A stretch of DNA of 64,000 nucleotides from a bacterium (GTDB taxonomy: Bacteria > Chloroflexota > Anaerolineae > Caldilineales > Caldilineaceae), in the NCBI GenBank assembly GCA_016124945.1, contig WGMT01000027.1:62001-126000 (forward strand), read 5' to 3'. A program made the translations under genes and the position numbers. The notes under the pieces were generated by a model. It had not been told where the DNA came from and did no database searches. It saw only the letters and a program-made list of their open reading frames with translations. Below, piece by piece: positions 29,328 through 37,685 of this stretch (its first letter is position 1; the number at the start of each line of letters is the position of its first letter).

Positions 29328-30074
29328 ATGCTTGAACAACTCCTAAGACCTGAAATACAGTTGGCTCCTTCAAAACCAGAAACTCCCTCTGTGCTCATTG
29401 TCGTCTCTCACCCTGACGATGAAGTGCTGGGCGTCGGCGCTGCCGGCGCGGCTCTAGCTGAACAGGGCATCCCGGTGCGCAGTTGCATTCTCTCGGGCAA
29501 TGTCGAAGTGCGTCAGCATCGCCCTGGTCTTTCTGACCTGCGCCACGACATCTGCCGCGCCCAGGAAATCTTGGGGTTCGGCGAACCGGTGATCGCCAAT
29601 TTCCCAAACATCAGCTTTAACTCGGTGCCCCACGTAGAACTGGTGCGCGTCATCGAGGCGGCGATCCTTGAGTCGGGTGCCGATGTGATCTTCACCCACC
29701 ACCCCAACGACCTAAACAACGATCACCTGCACACTTCGATGGCCTGCCAGGCGGCGGCGCGGCTCTACCAGCGGCGACCTGGTGTGCCCCGTCTGCGGGC
29801 GCTCTACTTTATGGAGATTCTTTCTTCCACCGACTGGGCCTTTCGCAATAGCGGCGGCGGTTTTCAGGCCGACACCTTCTTTCCCATCGGCGATACACTT
29901 GAGCGAAAAATAGAGGCGCTGCGCGCCTACCGCAACGTCATGCGCGACTTTCCCCACCCCCGATCCGAAGAAGTGGTACGTGGGTTGGCTGCTTACCGCG
30001 GTGGACAGGCAGGCATGCACTACGCCGAGGCATTTCAGACTGCGTTTCATGCGCTGGGTGCGTGGGGCTGGTGA
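29328..30074 (+). CDS. PIG-L family N-deacetylase
   Basis: A 248-residue zinc-dependent deacetylase of the PIG-L/LmbE family, which removes acetyl from N-acetylated sugars or nucleotide sugars. The metal motif SHPDDEVLG is at residues 25-33, with the distal FTHHPNDLNNDHLHTSMACQ providing the H-x2-D/H-x-x-H ligands. Encoded between the relic region and the initiating transferase, within a sugar-nucleotide locus and 590 bases before a formyltransferase. A deacetylate-then-formylate step on an amino sugar is a reasonable inference. Confidence 0.85.
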   Translation: MLEQLLRPEIQLAPSKPETPSVLIVVSHPDDEVLGVGAAGAALAEQGIPVRSCILSGNVEVRQHRPGLSDLRHDICRAQEILGFGEPVIANFPNISFNSVPHVELVRVIEAAILESGADVIFTHHPNDLNNDHLHTSMACQAAARLYQRRPGVPRLRALYFMEILSSTDWAFRNSGGGFQADTFFPIGDTLERKIEALRAYRNVMRDFPHPRSEEVVRGLAAYRGGQAGMHYAEAFQTAFHALGAWGW

Positions 30075-30081
30075 GGTGACT

Positions 30082-30648
30082 ATGTACCGTCGTCACGGCA
30101 AACGGCTGCTCGACATTGTGCTGGCAGGGGGGGCGTTGTTGGTTCTTTCGCCCGTCATCCTACTTATCTACCTTGCCATTCGGCTGGAAGACAGTGGGCC
30201 TGCGCTCTTTCGCCAGCAAAGAGTGGGGCAGTTTGGCAACCTATTCACCGTGTTGAAATTCCGGAGCATGCCGGTCAACACCGCGAATGTGCCATCTGCC
30301 CAGGCGAAAACGTTGACGGTGACACGAACCGGTGCTTTCATTCGACGCACCAACCTCGATGAATTGCCGCAACTGCTAAATATTTTGCGCGGTGACATGT
30401 CGTTGGTAGGCCCACGCCCGGCATTGAACAGCCAGCGTGACCTGTGCGCCCGACGCGAGGCATTAGGTGTCTTCCTGTGCAAGCCTGGGTTGACAGGTCT
30501 AGCCCAGATTCATGCCTACGACAACATGCCCGATGCCGAAAAAGTACAGTGGGATGCACAATACTGCGCCAATCTCTCTCTAAAGATCGATATCGAAATT
30601 GTGTTGCGCACCTTTGGCTACTTGCTCAAACCGCCGCCTACTTACTGA
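30082..30648 (+). CDS. Initiating phosphosugar transferase (PglC/WcaJ-type, short form)
   Basis: A 188-residue bacterial sugar transferase with only the catalytic domain: one N-terminal membrane helix (LLDIVLAGGALLVLSPVILLI), FRQQRVGQ, KFRSM, RRTNLDELPQLLNI, GDMSLVGPRPAL and KPGLTGLAQ. Short monotopic forms such as PglC move a phospho-sugar (often an N-acetylated 6-deoxy sugar) onto undecaprenyl phosphate to begin the repeat unit. ATG 30082 is chosen because of the GGTGAGG just upstream and because it begins the family N-terminus. Given the PglF- and WbpV-like genes, QuiNAc-1-phosphate is a candidate substrate. Confidence 0.9.
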   Translation: MYRRHGKRLLDIVLAGGALLVLSPVILLIYLAIRLEDSGPALFRQQRVGQFGNLFTVLKFRSMPVNTANVPSAQAKTLTVTRTGAFIRRTNLDELPQLLNILRGDMSLVGPRPALNSQRDLCARREALGVFLCKPGLTGLAQIHAYDNMPDAEKVQWDAQYCANLSLKIDIEIVLRTFGYLLKPPPTY

Positions 30649-30662
30649 GGAACACCTACGCC

Positions 30663-31523
30663 ATGAAATTCGGTTTTGTTACCTGTGTTCAACTTGGCCT
30701 GGCCTGTATGCACGAGATCTACCAGGCAGGTGGCGCGCTGGATTTGGTAATTACCCTGCACGACCGACTGGCCATAAACAAGTCGGGTCGGGTTTATGTG
30801 GACGATTTCTGCACACAACATCAGATCGATCTGGTCAAGATTCGTCATATCAATGATCAGGCAGCGATAGACGCCATTCGCCAACATCAGATCGACTGGC
30901 TTTTCATCATTGGTTGGTCTCAGATTGCCGGCGCTGATGTGCGGGCGGCACCGCACAAGGGCTGCCTGGGTATGCATCCGACCTTATTGCCGACTGGGCG
31001 TGGGCGTGCCGCCATCCCCTGGGCAATTCTCAAAGGGCTTGACCAAACCGGGGTCACCCTCTTTAAGCTGGATCAGGGGGTGGACACCGGGCCGATTTTA
31101 GCGCAGGAAGTGCTACCCCTGACGCCTGACGAAACGGCAACCACACTCTACGAACGGGTGACGGTTGCACACCGCACATTAATCAGCCGCATCTGGCGCG
31201 ATTTAGAGCTGGACAGACTGATTCTTCAGCCACAGAATGACGAGCTGGCGACAGAATGGCCCGGACGTAGCCCCGAAGATGGTGTGATTCTGCCTGAAAT
31301 GACCTGTGTATATGTCGAGCGGCTGATACGAGCGGTCACTCATCCCTATCCAGGCGCTTTTGTTGATGACGATACGGACAGGTACTTGGTCTGGCGCGGT
31401 ATCGCATGTCCAGGAGGAGTACAAGACACAGCCGTTGTAATTGAGTCAAACGGGACGCTTTCGATTCGGCTGGCCGATGGTATCTTTTTTGCCACTGAAT
31501 GGACAAAACAAGAAACGTTGTAG
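30663..31523 (+). CDS. Formyltransferase-family protein (sugar N-formyltransferase candidate)
   Basis: A 286-residue protein of the Fmt/ArnA formyltransferase fold. The core LFIIGWSQIAG, GMHPTLLPTGRGRAAIPWAI and DQGVDTGPILAQE match N10-formyl-THF-dependent formyltransferases, with His105 and the D-x-G-x-D-x-G-PI loop. The residue two before the His, Asn in classical enzymes, is Gly103 here. That change may mark a subfamily or altered chemistry. ATG 30663 begins the family N-terminus KFGFVTCVQLG. Encoded between the phosphosugar transferase and the dehydratase, so it probably formylates an amino sugar rather than tRNA. Confidence 0.78.
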   Translation: MKFGFVTCVQLGLACMHEIYQAGGALDLVITLHDRLAINKSGRVYVDDFCTQHQIDLVKIRHINDQAAIDAIRQHQIDWLFIIGWSQIAGADVRAAPHKGCLGMHPTLLPTGRGRAAIPWAILKGLDQTGVTLFKLDQGVDTGPILAQEVLPLTPDETATTLYERVTVAHRTLISRIWRDLELDRLILQPQNDELATEWPGRSPEDGVILPEMTCVYVERLIRAVTHPYPGAFVDDDTDRYLVWRGIACPGGVQDTAVVIESNGTLSIRLADGIFFATEWTKQETL

Positions 31524-31684
31524 GCTCAAGATTCGATAAGCACAAATCTCTCACGTTACGTACCATTCATTTCCCACGTTGTTTTCAGCGCACCCCGCCA
31601 GTGTTGGCCAAGGGCGGCGTGGATGAATGTATTCTACCAACTATTAGGTTGGTTGTTCCTCCTGTTTCAGGGTTGGTATTCGCT

Positions 31685-33628
31685 ATGCACTTTCTGCGCA
31701 ACCGTCATTTCTTGCTGGCCGATCTGCTCTTGTTGCCGTTGGCCGTCTATCTGGCCTTCGTCTTCCGCCTGGATAGCTTCAACGTAACGCCCTACTGGGC
31801 GAGCCTGGCCTACTACCTGCCGCTAACGTTGGCGCTGCTCTTTCTCGTCTTTCGCAGCCGTGGGTTGTATGCCCGCTACTGGCAGTTCGCCTCGGTGGGC
31901 GATTTGATGCTGTTGCTGGAATCGATTGGGCTGGCCTGGTTAGCAACCAGCATAATCATCGTCGGTGTACGCCTGTTTGCGGCGTCGGCCCTGGTGGTGC
32001 CTTATTCGGTGCTGCCCATCAGCCTGTTGACGGTGTTGGCGGCCACAGCCGGGCCGCGGCTGCTGGCGCGTGTCTGGCAGCAGCGCGATAAACATTCGAC
32101 GGCGGTGGCAGGCAAAGCCACCGTGATCATCGGCGCCGGGTCGGCGGGGGTGATGATCCTGCGCGAACTAAGCGAAAACCCGCAGGTGGGGCTGACGGTG
32201 GTGGGCTTTGTTGACGATGCGCCCACCAAACAGGGGATCCGCATCCACGGCGTGCCGGTGCTAGGCGACCGCAAGGCATTGCGCCGGTTGGCCCGTACCT
32301 ATGGCATACACCACGCCGTCATCGCCATGCCTACGGCGCCGGGGCGTGAGATCCGCCAGATCCGTCAACTGTGTGAGGCGGCGGGCATCGAAGCGCAGAT
32401 CATCCCCGGCATGTATGAATTGTTGGGGGGCAAGGTGCGTGTCAACCAACTGCGCACGGTGCAGATCGAGGATCTGCTGCGTCGTGAACCGGTGCGCACC
32501 GACGTCAGCGCCGTGGCGGCGCTGCTGCAAGGGCGGCGTGTGCTCGTCACCGGCGGCGGTGGATCGATTGGCAGCGAACTCTGCCGCCAGATCCTGCGCT
32601 GCGGCCCGGCGGAGCTGATCGTGCTGGGCCACGGCGAGAACTCGGTCTTTTCGATCCAGAATGAGTTGGACGCCATACGCAAGGCCGAGGGGCTGCTCGA
32701 CAGCGTGGTGAGCGCCGTCATTGCGGACGTACGCTTTTTGGATCGGATCAAGATCGTCTTTGAGCAGATGCAGCCGGAGATCGTCTTCCACGCCGCTGCA
32801 CACAAACATGTGCCGTTGATGGAGTTGAACCCGGCTGAGGCGGTGATCAACAACGTCATCGGCACGCGCAACGTGCTGGATGCGTCCTATGCGGTGGGGG
32901 TGGAGCGCTTCGTCATGATCTCCACCGACAAGGCTGTGAACCCCACCAGTGTGATGGGGGCGAGCAAACGGGCCGCCGAAATGCTGGTGTTGCAGATGGC
33001 CGGGCGTACGGGCAAGCCCTACGTGGCGGTGCGTTTCGGCAATGTGTTGGGCAGCCGGGGCAGTGTGATCCACACCTTCAACGCCCAGATCGCCCGCGGC
33101 GGGCCTGTCACTGTGACCGACCCGGAGATGCGCCGCTACTTTATGACCATCCCCGAAGCGGTGCAGTTGGTGTTACAGGCGGCAGAGTTGGGGCATGGCG
33201 GCGAAATCTTTGTCCTTGATATGGGCGAGCCGGTGCGCATTGTGGATCTGGCGCGCGATGTCATCGAGCTTTCGGGGCTGGAAGTCGGCCACGACATCGA
33301 CATCGCCTTCAGCGGTCTGCGCCCTGGCGAGAAGCTCTACGAAGAGTTGTTCATCCCCGGCGAAGAGTACCGGCGTACCCGCCACGAGAAGATCTTCATT
33401 GCTGCCAATGCCAGCCTGCTGGTCGACGCCAGCCTGGATGGCACCGTACACCTGCTCAAGTTGGCGGCCGAGCGCGACGACCGCGCCGGGATCGTGCTGG
33501 CTTTCCGTTCGCTCATCCCCGAGTACACGCCCATACCACAGGGGGCGCCGAAAAGGCCGGCGCTTGTTGTGCAGGTGGCTGGATCACCTGCTATGGAGAT
33601 GGCGTTTGAGTTGGGGAAGGGGAATTAG
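31685..33628 (+). CDS. Membrane UDP-GlcNAc 4,6-dehydratase (PglF/WbpM/CapD family)
   Basis: A 647-residue protein. Four N-terminal membrane helices (residues about 8-140) are followed by a CoA-binding-like Rossmann domain (VIIGAGSAGVMILREL) and a C-terminal extended SDR with VLVTGGGGSIGSELCRQ, FHAAAHKHVPLMELNP, ISTDKAVNPTSVMGASKR and RFGNVLGSRGSVI. The M-x3-K in place of Y-x3-K is normal in this family. These enzymes make UDP-4-keto-6-deoxy-GlcNAc, the precursor of QuiNAc, bacillosamine and related sugars. ATG 31685 is preferred over the longer upstream frame because the upstream residues are not family-like. Confidence 0.92.
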   Translation: MHFLRNRHFLLADLLLLPLAVYLAFVFRLDSFNVTPYWASLAYYLPLTLALLFLVFRSRGLYARYWQFASVGDLMLLLESIGLAWLATSIIIVGVRLFAASALVVPYSVLPISLLTVLAATAGPRLLARVWQQRDKHSTAVAGKATVIIGAGSAGVMILRELSENPQVGLTVVGFVDDAPTKQGIRIHGVPVLGDRKALRRLARTYGIHHAVIAMPTAPGREIRQIRQLCEAAGIEAQIIPGMYELLGGKVRVNQLRTVQIEDLLRREPVRTDVSAVAALLQGRRVLVTGGGGSIGSELCRQILRCGPAELIVLGHGENSVFSIQNELDAIRKAEGLLDSVVSAVIADVRFLDRIKIVFEQMQPEIVFHAAAHKHVPLMELNPAEAVINNVIGTRNVLDASYAVGVERFVMISTDKAVNPTSVMGASKRAAEMLVLQMAGRTGKPYVAVRFGNVLGSRGSVIHTFNAQIARGGPVTVTDPEMRRYFMTIPEAVQLVLQAAELGHGGEIFVLDMGEPVRIVDLARDVIELSGLEVGHDIDIAFSGLRPGEKLYEELFIPGEEYRRTRHEKIFIAANASLLVDASLDGTVHLLKLAAERDDRAGIVLAFRSLIPEYTPIPQGAPKRPALVVQVAGSPAMEMAFELGKGN

Positions 33629-33724
33629 AGAGGTTGTTTGGTCAAATCAAGGTGAGAACAGCACTGCTGTCAATATACTCACGTTCGCTGCTGTTAATTT
33701 TTCATCTACAAAAGGAGAACCACC

Positions 33725-33967
33725 ATGCGTAAACGAATTGTCCTTGTTGCTGCCCTCTTGATCCTGGTGCTATCGTGGTCTTTCACCGCGTTGGCGCAGG
33801 AGAACCGTGTCCTGTTGCCCAATATTTTTGGTGGCGCCGGCGCCACCGTGCCGCAGCCCACACCCACACCCACACCTTCCCTACCCGCTGATCCACAGTC
33901 GAGCTTGCTTGAGACGCTAGCCGTGGACGGTGGGGGTGAGATCGGGCGGTGGGTGATTGCGCTGTAA
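33725..33967 (+). CDS. Small secreted protein with Pro-Thr linker
   Basis: An 80-residue product. Residues 1-24 form a clear signal peptide (RKRIVLVAALLILVLSWSF, cleavage after ALA). The mature part has RVLLPNIFGG, then a PTPTPTP linker and a short tail ending WVIAL. A strong ribosome site (AAAGGAG) precedes ATG 33725, so it is almost certainly expressed. The LLPNIF segment resembles the hydrophobic-LP motifs at the C-termini of the other secreted proteins here. No known family. Confidence 0.7.
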   Translation: MRKRIVLVAALLILVLSWSFTALAQENRVLLPNIFGGAGATVPQPTPTPTPSLPADPQSSLLETLAVDGGGEIGRWVIAL

Positions 33968-34051
33968 CACTGCTACACTCGAGGACCCGTGCCGTCGCGG
34001 ATATCGATCACAGGGCAAAAGATTGGACACGGATTTCAGGACGCTACACTA

Positions 34052-34093
34052 ACCGCTACCCGCTACCCGCTACCCGCTAACTGCTACCCGCTA
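34052..34093. repeat. CCCGCTA heptamer array abutting a start codon
   Basis: Six consecutive 7-mers: ACCGCTA, CCCGCTA three times, ACTGCTA, CCCGCTA. Two bases later is the ATG of the ligase gene (34096), so the array occupies the place of its ribosome-binding site. The complement of the same family (TAGCGGT/TAGCAGT) recurs at 61650-61680. Confidence 0.85.
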
Positions 34094-34095
34094 CC

Positions 34096-35376
34096 ATGCC
34101 CACACTCCGCACCTTTCGCAACAAATCTCCCATTCAACAGATCGCCTGGCTTGAGCCGTTCTGGCTGTTGGGGCTGGCGCCGGTGCTGCTACTGGCGGAT
34201 CGGCTGATTGCGTCGTCGGCCATGGCGCTGGTGATGCCGCTGCTGGTGGTGCTCTTTTTTGTGGGCTGGCCGTTGCGACGGCTGGCCTATGGCCGCGTCT
34301 CGGCGCGTACGCCGCTGGATTGGCCGCTGCTGCTGTTGGCGGTGTGGACGCCGGTGGGGCTGTGGGCGGCGGACGATTGGCTGCTTGCGTGGCAGGCGAT
34401 TGGCTACCTTGCTTTCGGCCTGGCGCTCTACAGCGCGTTGGTCAATTGGCCGCCGGCGCGGCGCAACCCGGCGTGGGGGTTGCTCTTTGTGCTGCCAGTT
34501 TTGGTGGGGCTGGCGCTGGTGGGGCCGATCCTGCTGTCGAGCACCCCGGTGAAGCTCTTCCGCCTGCCTGAATTTCAGTTGCCATTTGCACGGCTGGCGG
34601 CCTCTTTCGGTGAGGCGGTGAACCCGAACGTGCTGGCGGGGAGCCTGCTGTTGGGGGTGCCGTTGCTGACGGCCATGGCCATCTGGCCGCAGTGGACAAA
34701 ACACGGCGTGGTCCGTTTCTTTTGTGGGGGATTGGCCCTCTTTTTGCTCGTCTTGGTGGTGTTGACACAGAGCCGGGGCGCCTACGCCGGCGCGGTGGCG
34801 GGGCTGGCGGCGGTGGCGTGGTTGCGCCTGCCGCGGCTGGGTTACGTTTTTGTGCCGGTGCTGCTGATCGGCTTCCTTCTATCGTTGTGGGGGCCGGCGG
34901 TGGTCCGTGTGGCGCTGGCCGACAACATTCTGCTAGCCAGCCTGGACGGGCGGGTGGAGATCTGGCAGCGCGCCGGGTATGCATTGGCCGATTTCCCGCT
35001 CAGCGGTGTGGGGCTGGGCAACTTCGGCGAGGTGATTCCTGTCTTTTACCCCTACGCCTGGATCACCGACGGCGGCGGCATTCCCCATGCCCACAACCTG
35101 GTGTTGCAGGTGGGGATGGATCTGGGCCTGCCGGGGGTGACGGCCTATGTGGCGCTGTTGATCAGCGTGGTCTTCGTCCTGGCGCGGGTCCACCGGCGCA
35201 GTGGGGATCCTATGCGGCGGATGTTGGCGGTGGGCATCCTGGGCAGCCTTGCCGCCATGCTGGTCCATGGCATCAGCGACGCCGTCACCTGGGGCACGAA
35301 GTTGTCCTTTTTGCCGTGGATGTTGTTTGCGTTGGCGATGTTGGTTGCAAGGCGGCAGAGGGATGAAATCGTGTGA
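34096..35376 (+). CDS. O-antigen ligase/polymerase family membrane protein (Wzy_C)
   Basis: A 426-residue protein with about 11 membrane helices and the Wzy_C/WaaL signature in its extracytoplasmic loop: RVEIWQRAGYALADFPLSGVGLGNF, then PHAHNLVLQVGMDLGLPGV, which carries the conserved His. Such proteins join finished glycans to lipid or protein acceptors, or polymerise them. A separate Wzy-like protein already exists at 19718, which favours a ligase role here. No Shine-Dalgarno is visible since the heptamer array fills positions -44 to -3. Confidence 0.85.
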   Translation: MPTLRTFRNKSPIQQIAWLEPFWLLGLAPVLLLADRLIASSAMALVMPLLVVLFFVGWPLRRLAYGRVSARTPLDWPLLLLAVWTPVGLWAADDWLLAWQAIGYLAFGLALYSALVNWPPARRNPAWGLLFVLPVLVGLALVGPILLSSTPVKLFRLPEFQLPFARLAASFGEAVNPNVLAGSLLLGVPLLTAMAIWPQWTKHGVVRFFCGGLALFLLVLVVLTQSRGAYAGAVAGLAAVAWLRLPRLGYVFVPVLLIGFLLSLWGPAVVRVALADNILLASLDGRVEIWQRAGYALADFPLSGVGLGNFGEVIPVFYPYAWITDGGGIPHAHNLVLQVGMDLGLPGVTAYVALLISVVFVLARVHRRSGDPMRRMLAVGILGSLAAMLVHGISDAVTWGTKLSFLPWMLFALAMLVARRQRDEIV

Positions 35377-35392
35377 TATAATTGTGCACAAT
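35374..35392 (+). promoter_or_regulatory. Extended -10 promoter with overlapping palindromic operator
   Basis: TGATATAAT (35374-35382) is a perfect extended -10 element. The perfect 12-bp palindrome ATTGTGCACAAT (35381-35392) overlaps its end and covers the expected start of transcription. It precedes the DUF433/DUF5615 pair by about 50 bases and lies at the very end of the ligase gene. Autorepression by the DUF433 antitoxin is the likely logic. Confidence 0.6.
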
Positions 35393-35437
35393 CACTTGAT
35401 GGATTGATGGCAGTTGTGCGAACAGAAAGGTATAGTT

Positions 35438-35683
35438 ATGGATAATCATCTCCTGGATCGAATTATCCACAATCCAGATGTCATGGTCGGCAAGCCGGTG
35501 ATTCGCGGCACACGTATTCCAGTAGAACTGATCGTGCGCATGGTGGCACAGGGAATTTCTCAACGTGAGGTGCTTGCCGAGTACCCGCATCTACAGCCCG
35601 ATGACATTCAAGCTGCGCTTTTCTATGCTGCAGCGGTTATCGCCAACGAAACAGTTTTCCCCATCACCTCAACGGCCGCATAA
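35438..35683 (+). CDS. DUF433 antitoxin
   Basis: An 81-residue protein with the DUF433 core RIIHNPDVMVGKPVIRGTRI, then LIVRMVAQGISQREVLAEYP and the winged-helix-like end. DUF433 proteins are DNA-binding antitoxins paired with DUF5615/PIN-like toxins. ATG 35438 follows GAAAGG at a 7-base spacing. The stop codon overlaps the partner start (TAATG). Probable operator: the palindrome at 35381-35392. Confidence 0.88.
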   Translation: MDNHLLDRIIHNPDVMVGKPVIRGTRIPVELIVRMVAQGISQREVLAEYPHLQPDDIQAALFYAAAVIANETVFPITSTAA

Positions 35684-36039
35684 TGCCCAGGTTTATCGTA
35701 GATGAATGCACGGGGATGTCGGTTGTGATATTCCTGTGCGCTCAGGGATACGACACAATCAGTGTCAGCGAAACTATGCCGCAAGCAGTTGATGTGGACA
35801 TCCTACAACGAGCGGTCACAGACAACCGGATTGTCGTGACAAATGATAGAGATTTCGGGGACATGGTCTTTCGTGATCGACGTGCACACCGTGGAATCAT
35901 CTTGCTTCGTTTGTCGGATGACCTTCCCGCCACCAAACTACATGTACTCGACGCTGTACTTAAGGAGCATCTTGAAAGGTTGACGGATCACTTTGTCGTA
36001 GTGACCGAAGACAACATACGGATCCGTTCTCGAATTTGA
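35683..36039 (+). CDS. DUF5615 PIN-like toxin
   Basis: A 118-residue protein with the DUF5615/Mut7-C-like PIN fold signature: FIVDECTGMSVVIFLCAQGY, DVDILQRAVTDNRIVVTNDRDFGDMVF and HRGIILLRL. The acidic residues (Asp at FIVDE, TNDRDFGD) would bind the metal for RNase activity. Encoded immediately after, and overlapping, the DUF433 gene as in known toxin-antitoxin pairs. Appears full length. Confidence 0.87.
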   Translation: MPRFIVDECTGMSVVIFLCAQGYDTISVSETMPQAVDVDILQRAVTDNRIVVTNDRDFGDMVFRDRRAHRGIILLRLSDDLPATKLHVLDAVLKEHLERLTDHFVVVTEDNIRIRSRI

Positions 36040-36066
36040 GTTGATAGGGACACGCCGGTTCTTTAT

Positions 36067-37281
36067 TCACTTCTCCCGACCACGTACTTTCCCCCCCATT
36101 CCATACGTTTTCCACAGTCGCCACGGCCTTACCAACCAATAGACAAATTGCAGGTGGCCCGGCAGCGGGTGCACCTCGCGGTCGCGCTCGTTGGGCGAAA
36201 GGAAGTGACGTAGCCGCTGGGTCAAGTAGTGGATGCGGTGGTGCGGTTGATCAAACAGGCTCGGGTGTAGTTGTAGAGAGACGAAGTAGCGTCGGAAGAT
36301 GCTGTCGAAGGGTGAGGGGTGCTGCCAGAGGTGGCCGGCGACGGTGCGCGCCGCCTGCGGCGTCTGGGGATCGTTGTTGATGGCGGCGAGGACCGGCGGC
36401 GGCAGCGGCGCGTCGAGTAGACGGTGGGCCAGGTAGAGGCTGGTGAGCAGGATGCGACGGCAGCCCAGGTGTGTGGCGTCGGCCAATGTCGTCTCCCAAT
36501 CCCAGGTGGGGTGGGTGTGTAGCCAGGCAGCGAAGTCGCCGATCCACTTTAGGTGGCTCCAACAGCTCTTGGCGGCGTGGACGGCCAACACCAACAGTTG
36601 ATCATGGAGGCCGAGTGTGGTCACCGGGGCGGCGGGCAGCAGCTCGACGTCGATTGTGCGCGCCCAGAGATTGTCCTCTTGGAGGAGGGGGGCAAAGGTT
36701 GGGGGAGAGAGGCGCCAATGGAGATCGATGGAAAGGCCGGCGCAGGGGTTAAAAAAGGGCCACTCGTTGTGTTCCTGTTGGGCCAGCGCCAGATTGGTGC
36801 GTTGAACGGGCGAGGTATAACCCAACATAGGCAGTCTGGCCACAAGACGGGGCAGATCTTCGGGGCGAATCAACAGGTCCACATCGCCGAAGGGGCGCAG
36901 CGCCAGATCGCGGTAGAGGGTGGCGGCGTTGAGCGCGCCTTTGTAAAAGATGGCGTCGATGCCGTCCTGGCGCAGATGGTGGGCGAGGGCGGTGAGGCCG
37001 CGGGCGCGCAGCAGGTTGTGTTGGGCGCTTGTGGCGTAGTCGGATTGGAGGCGAGGCAGCAACCAGGCCGGCAGGTGGGGTAGACCGAGGGTTGACAGGT
37101 GTCGCGCCAGCAGGGGGAGCACGCCATGACGTTGGGCCAGGGCATAGACGGTTACCCAGTCGACGTTGCCTGCGGCGAGCCGACGGGCGCGTTCGATCTG
37201 TGTCTCGTCCATGTGCAGGCGGGCGCAGGCCAGCAGCAGGTCAATTTCGGGGGTGGGGATGAAGGTGGCGCGGTGGTTCAT
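36067..37281 (-). CDS. Nucleotidyltransferase-family protein (PF14907 type)
   Basis: A 404-residue protein resembling uncharacterised nucleotidyltransferases of the NTP_transf_5 family. IFYKGALNAATLYRDLALRP precedes the metal motif FGDVDLLIRPEDL; then IDLHWRLSPP and HDQLLVLAVHAAKSCWSHLKW. Relatives (for example PadeN in the paeninodin lasso cluster) occur with HprK-like kinases and PqqD/RRE proteins in peptide-modification and polysaccharide loci. Here an HprK-like kinase and PqqD lie upstream on the same strand, separated by a small toxin-antitoxin pair. Its substrate is unknown. Confidence 0.8.
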   Translation of the reverse strand: MNHRATFIPTPEIDLLLACARLHMDETQIERARRLAAGNVDWVTVYALAQRHGVLPLLARHLSTLGLPHLPAWLLPRLQSDYATSAQHNLLRARGLTALAHHLRQDGIDAIFYKGALNAATLYRDLALRPFGDVDLLIRPEDLPRLVARLPMLGYTSPVQRTNLALAQQEHNEWPFFNPCAGLSIDLHWRLSPPTFAPLLQEDNLWARTIDVELLPAAPVTTLGLHDQLLVLAVHAAKSCWSHLKWIGDFAAWLHTHPTWDWETTLADATHLGCRRILLTSLYLAHRLLDAPLPPPVLAAINNDPQTPQAARTVAGHLWQHPSPFDSIFRRYFVSLQLHPSLFDQPHHRIHYLTQRLRHFLSPNERDREVHPLPGHLQFVYWLVRPWRLWKTYGMGGKVRGREK

Positions 37282-37355
37282 GGCCGTTTTATTAGATAAG
37301 GATAGCAGATTTTCAATTTGGTGATTGCGTGCTTTGCGACGGACATCTAAGCGCG

Positions 37356-37685
37356 CTATGAGAACCGCAATGTCTCAACCTCAGCCAGAAAGTCAGAGAA
37401 TGCAACCGGCTGACAAGGAATATGTTTGTACGGGGCATCGAGTGGATGCACATGCCACCCAATTTTTGCATTGTCCTTCCCATAGATCCGCTGAGCGTCG
37501 GCAATGAGGGCAAATGCTGTTTTATCGGTAGCCGTGTTATAGAACACGTCGATGAACGTATTGTCTGCGAGGTAGACGCGCAGGCTGAGAATGTCAAGAT
37601 CAATCATGCGCACCGCATAGGCAGAGACGAACGATGCTTCGCGACATGCATCGATAATCTGACTAAGTAGATCATGTGGGGTCAT
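37356..37685 (-). CDS. TumE/DUF6516-like toxin candidate
   Basis: A 109-residue protein beginning MTPHDLLSQIIDACREASFV, with LRVYLADNTFIDVFYNTATD, YGKDNAKIGWHVHPLD and PVAFSDFLAEVETL. The pattern of an N-terminal helix, a strand-rich core with Asp/Tyr, and a conserved W-H-x-H segment is like TumE-type toxin proteins. The start codon overlaps the stop of the upstream gene by ATGA, which fixes the start at 37685 and supports a toxin-antitoxin pair. Confidence 0.7.
   Translation of the reverse strand: MTPHDLLSQIIDACREASFVSAYAVRMIDLDILSLRVYLADNTFIDVFYNTATDKTAFALIADAQRIYGKDNAKIGWHVHPLDAPYKHIPCQPVAFSDFLAEVETLRFS

Noticed and set aside
30663..31523. Methionyl-tRNA formyltransferase (fmt)
   Set aside because: It lacks the usual catalytic Asn and the C-terminal tRNA-binding domain of Fmt, and its neighbours are all sugar enzymes.
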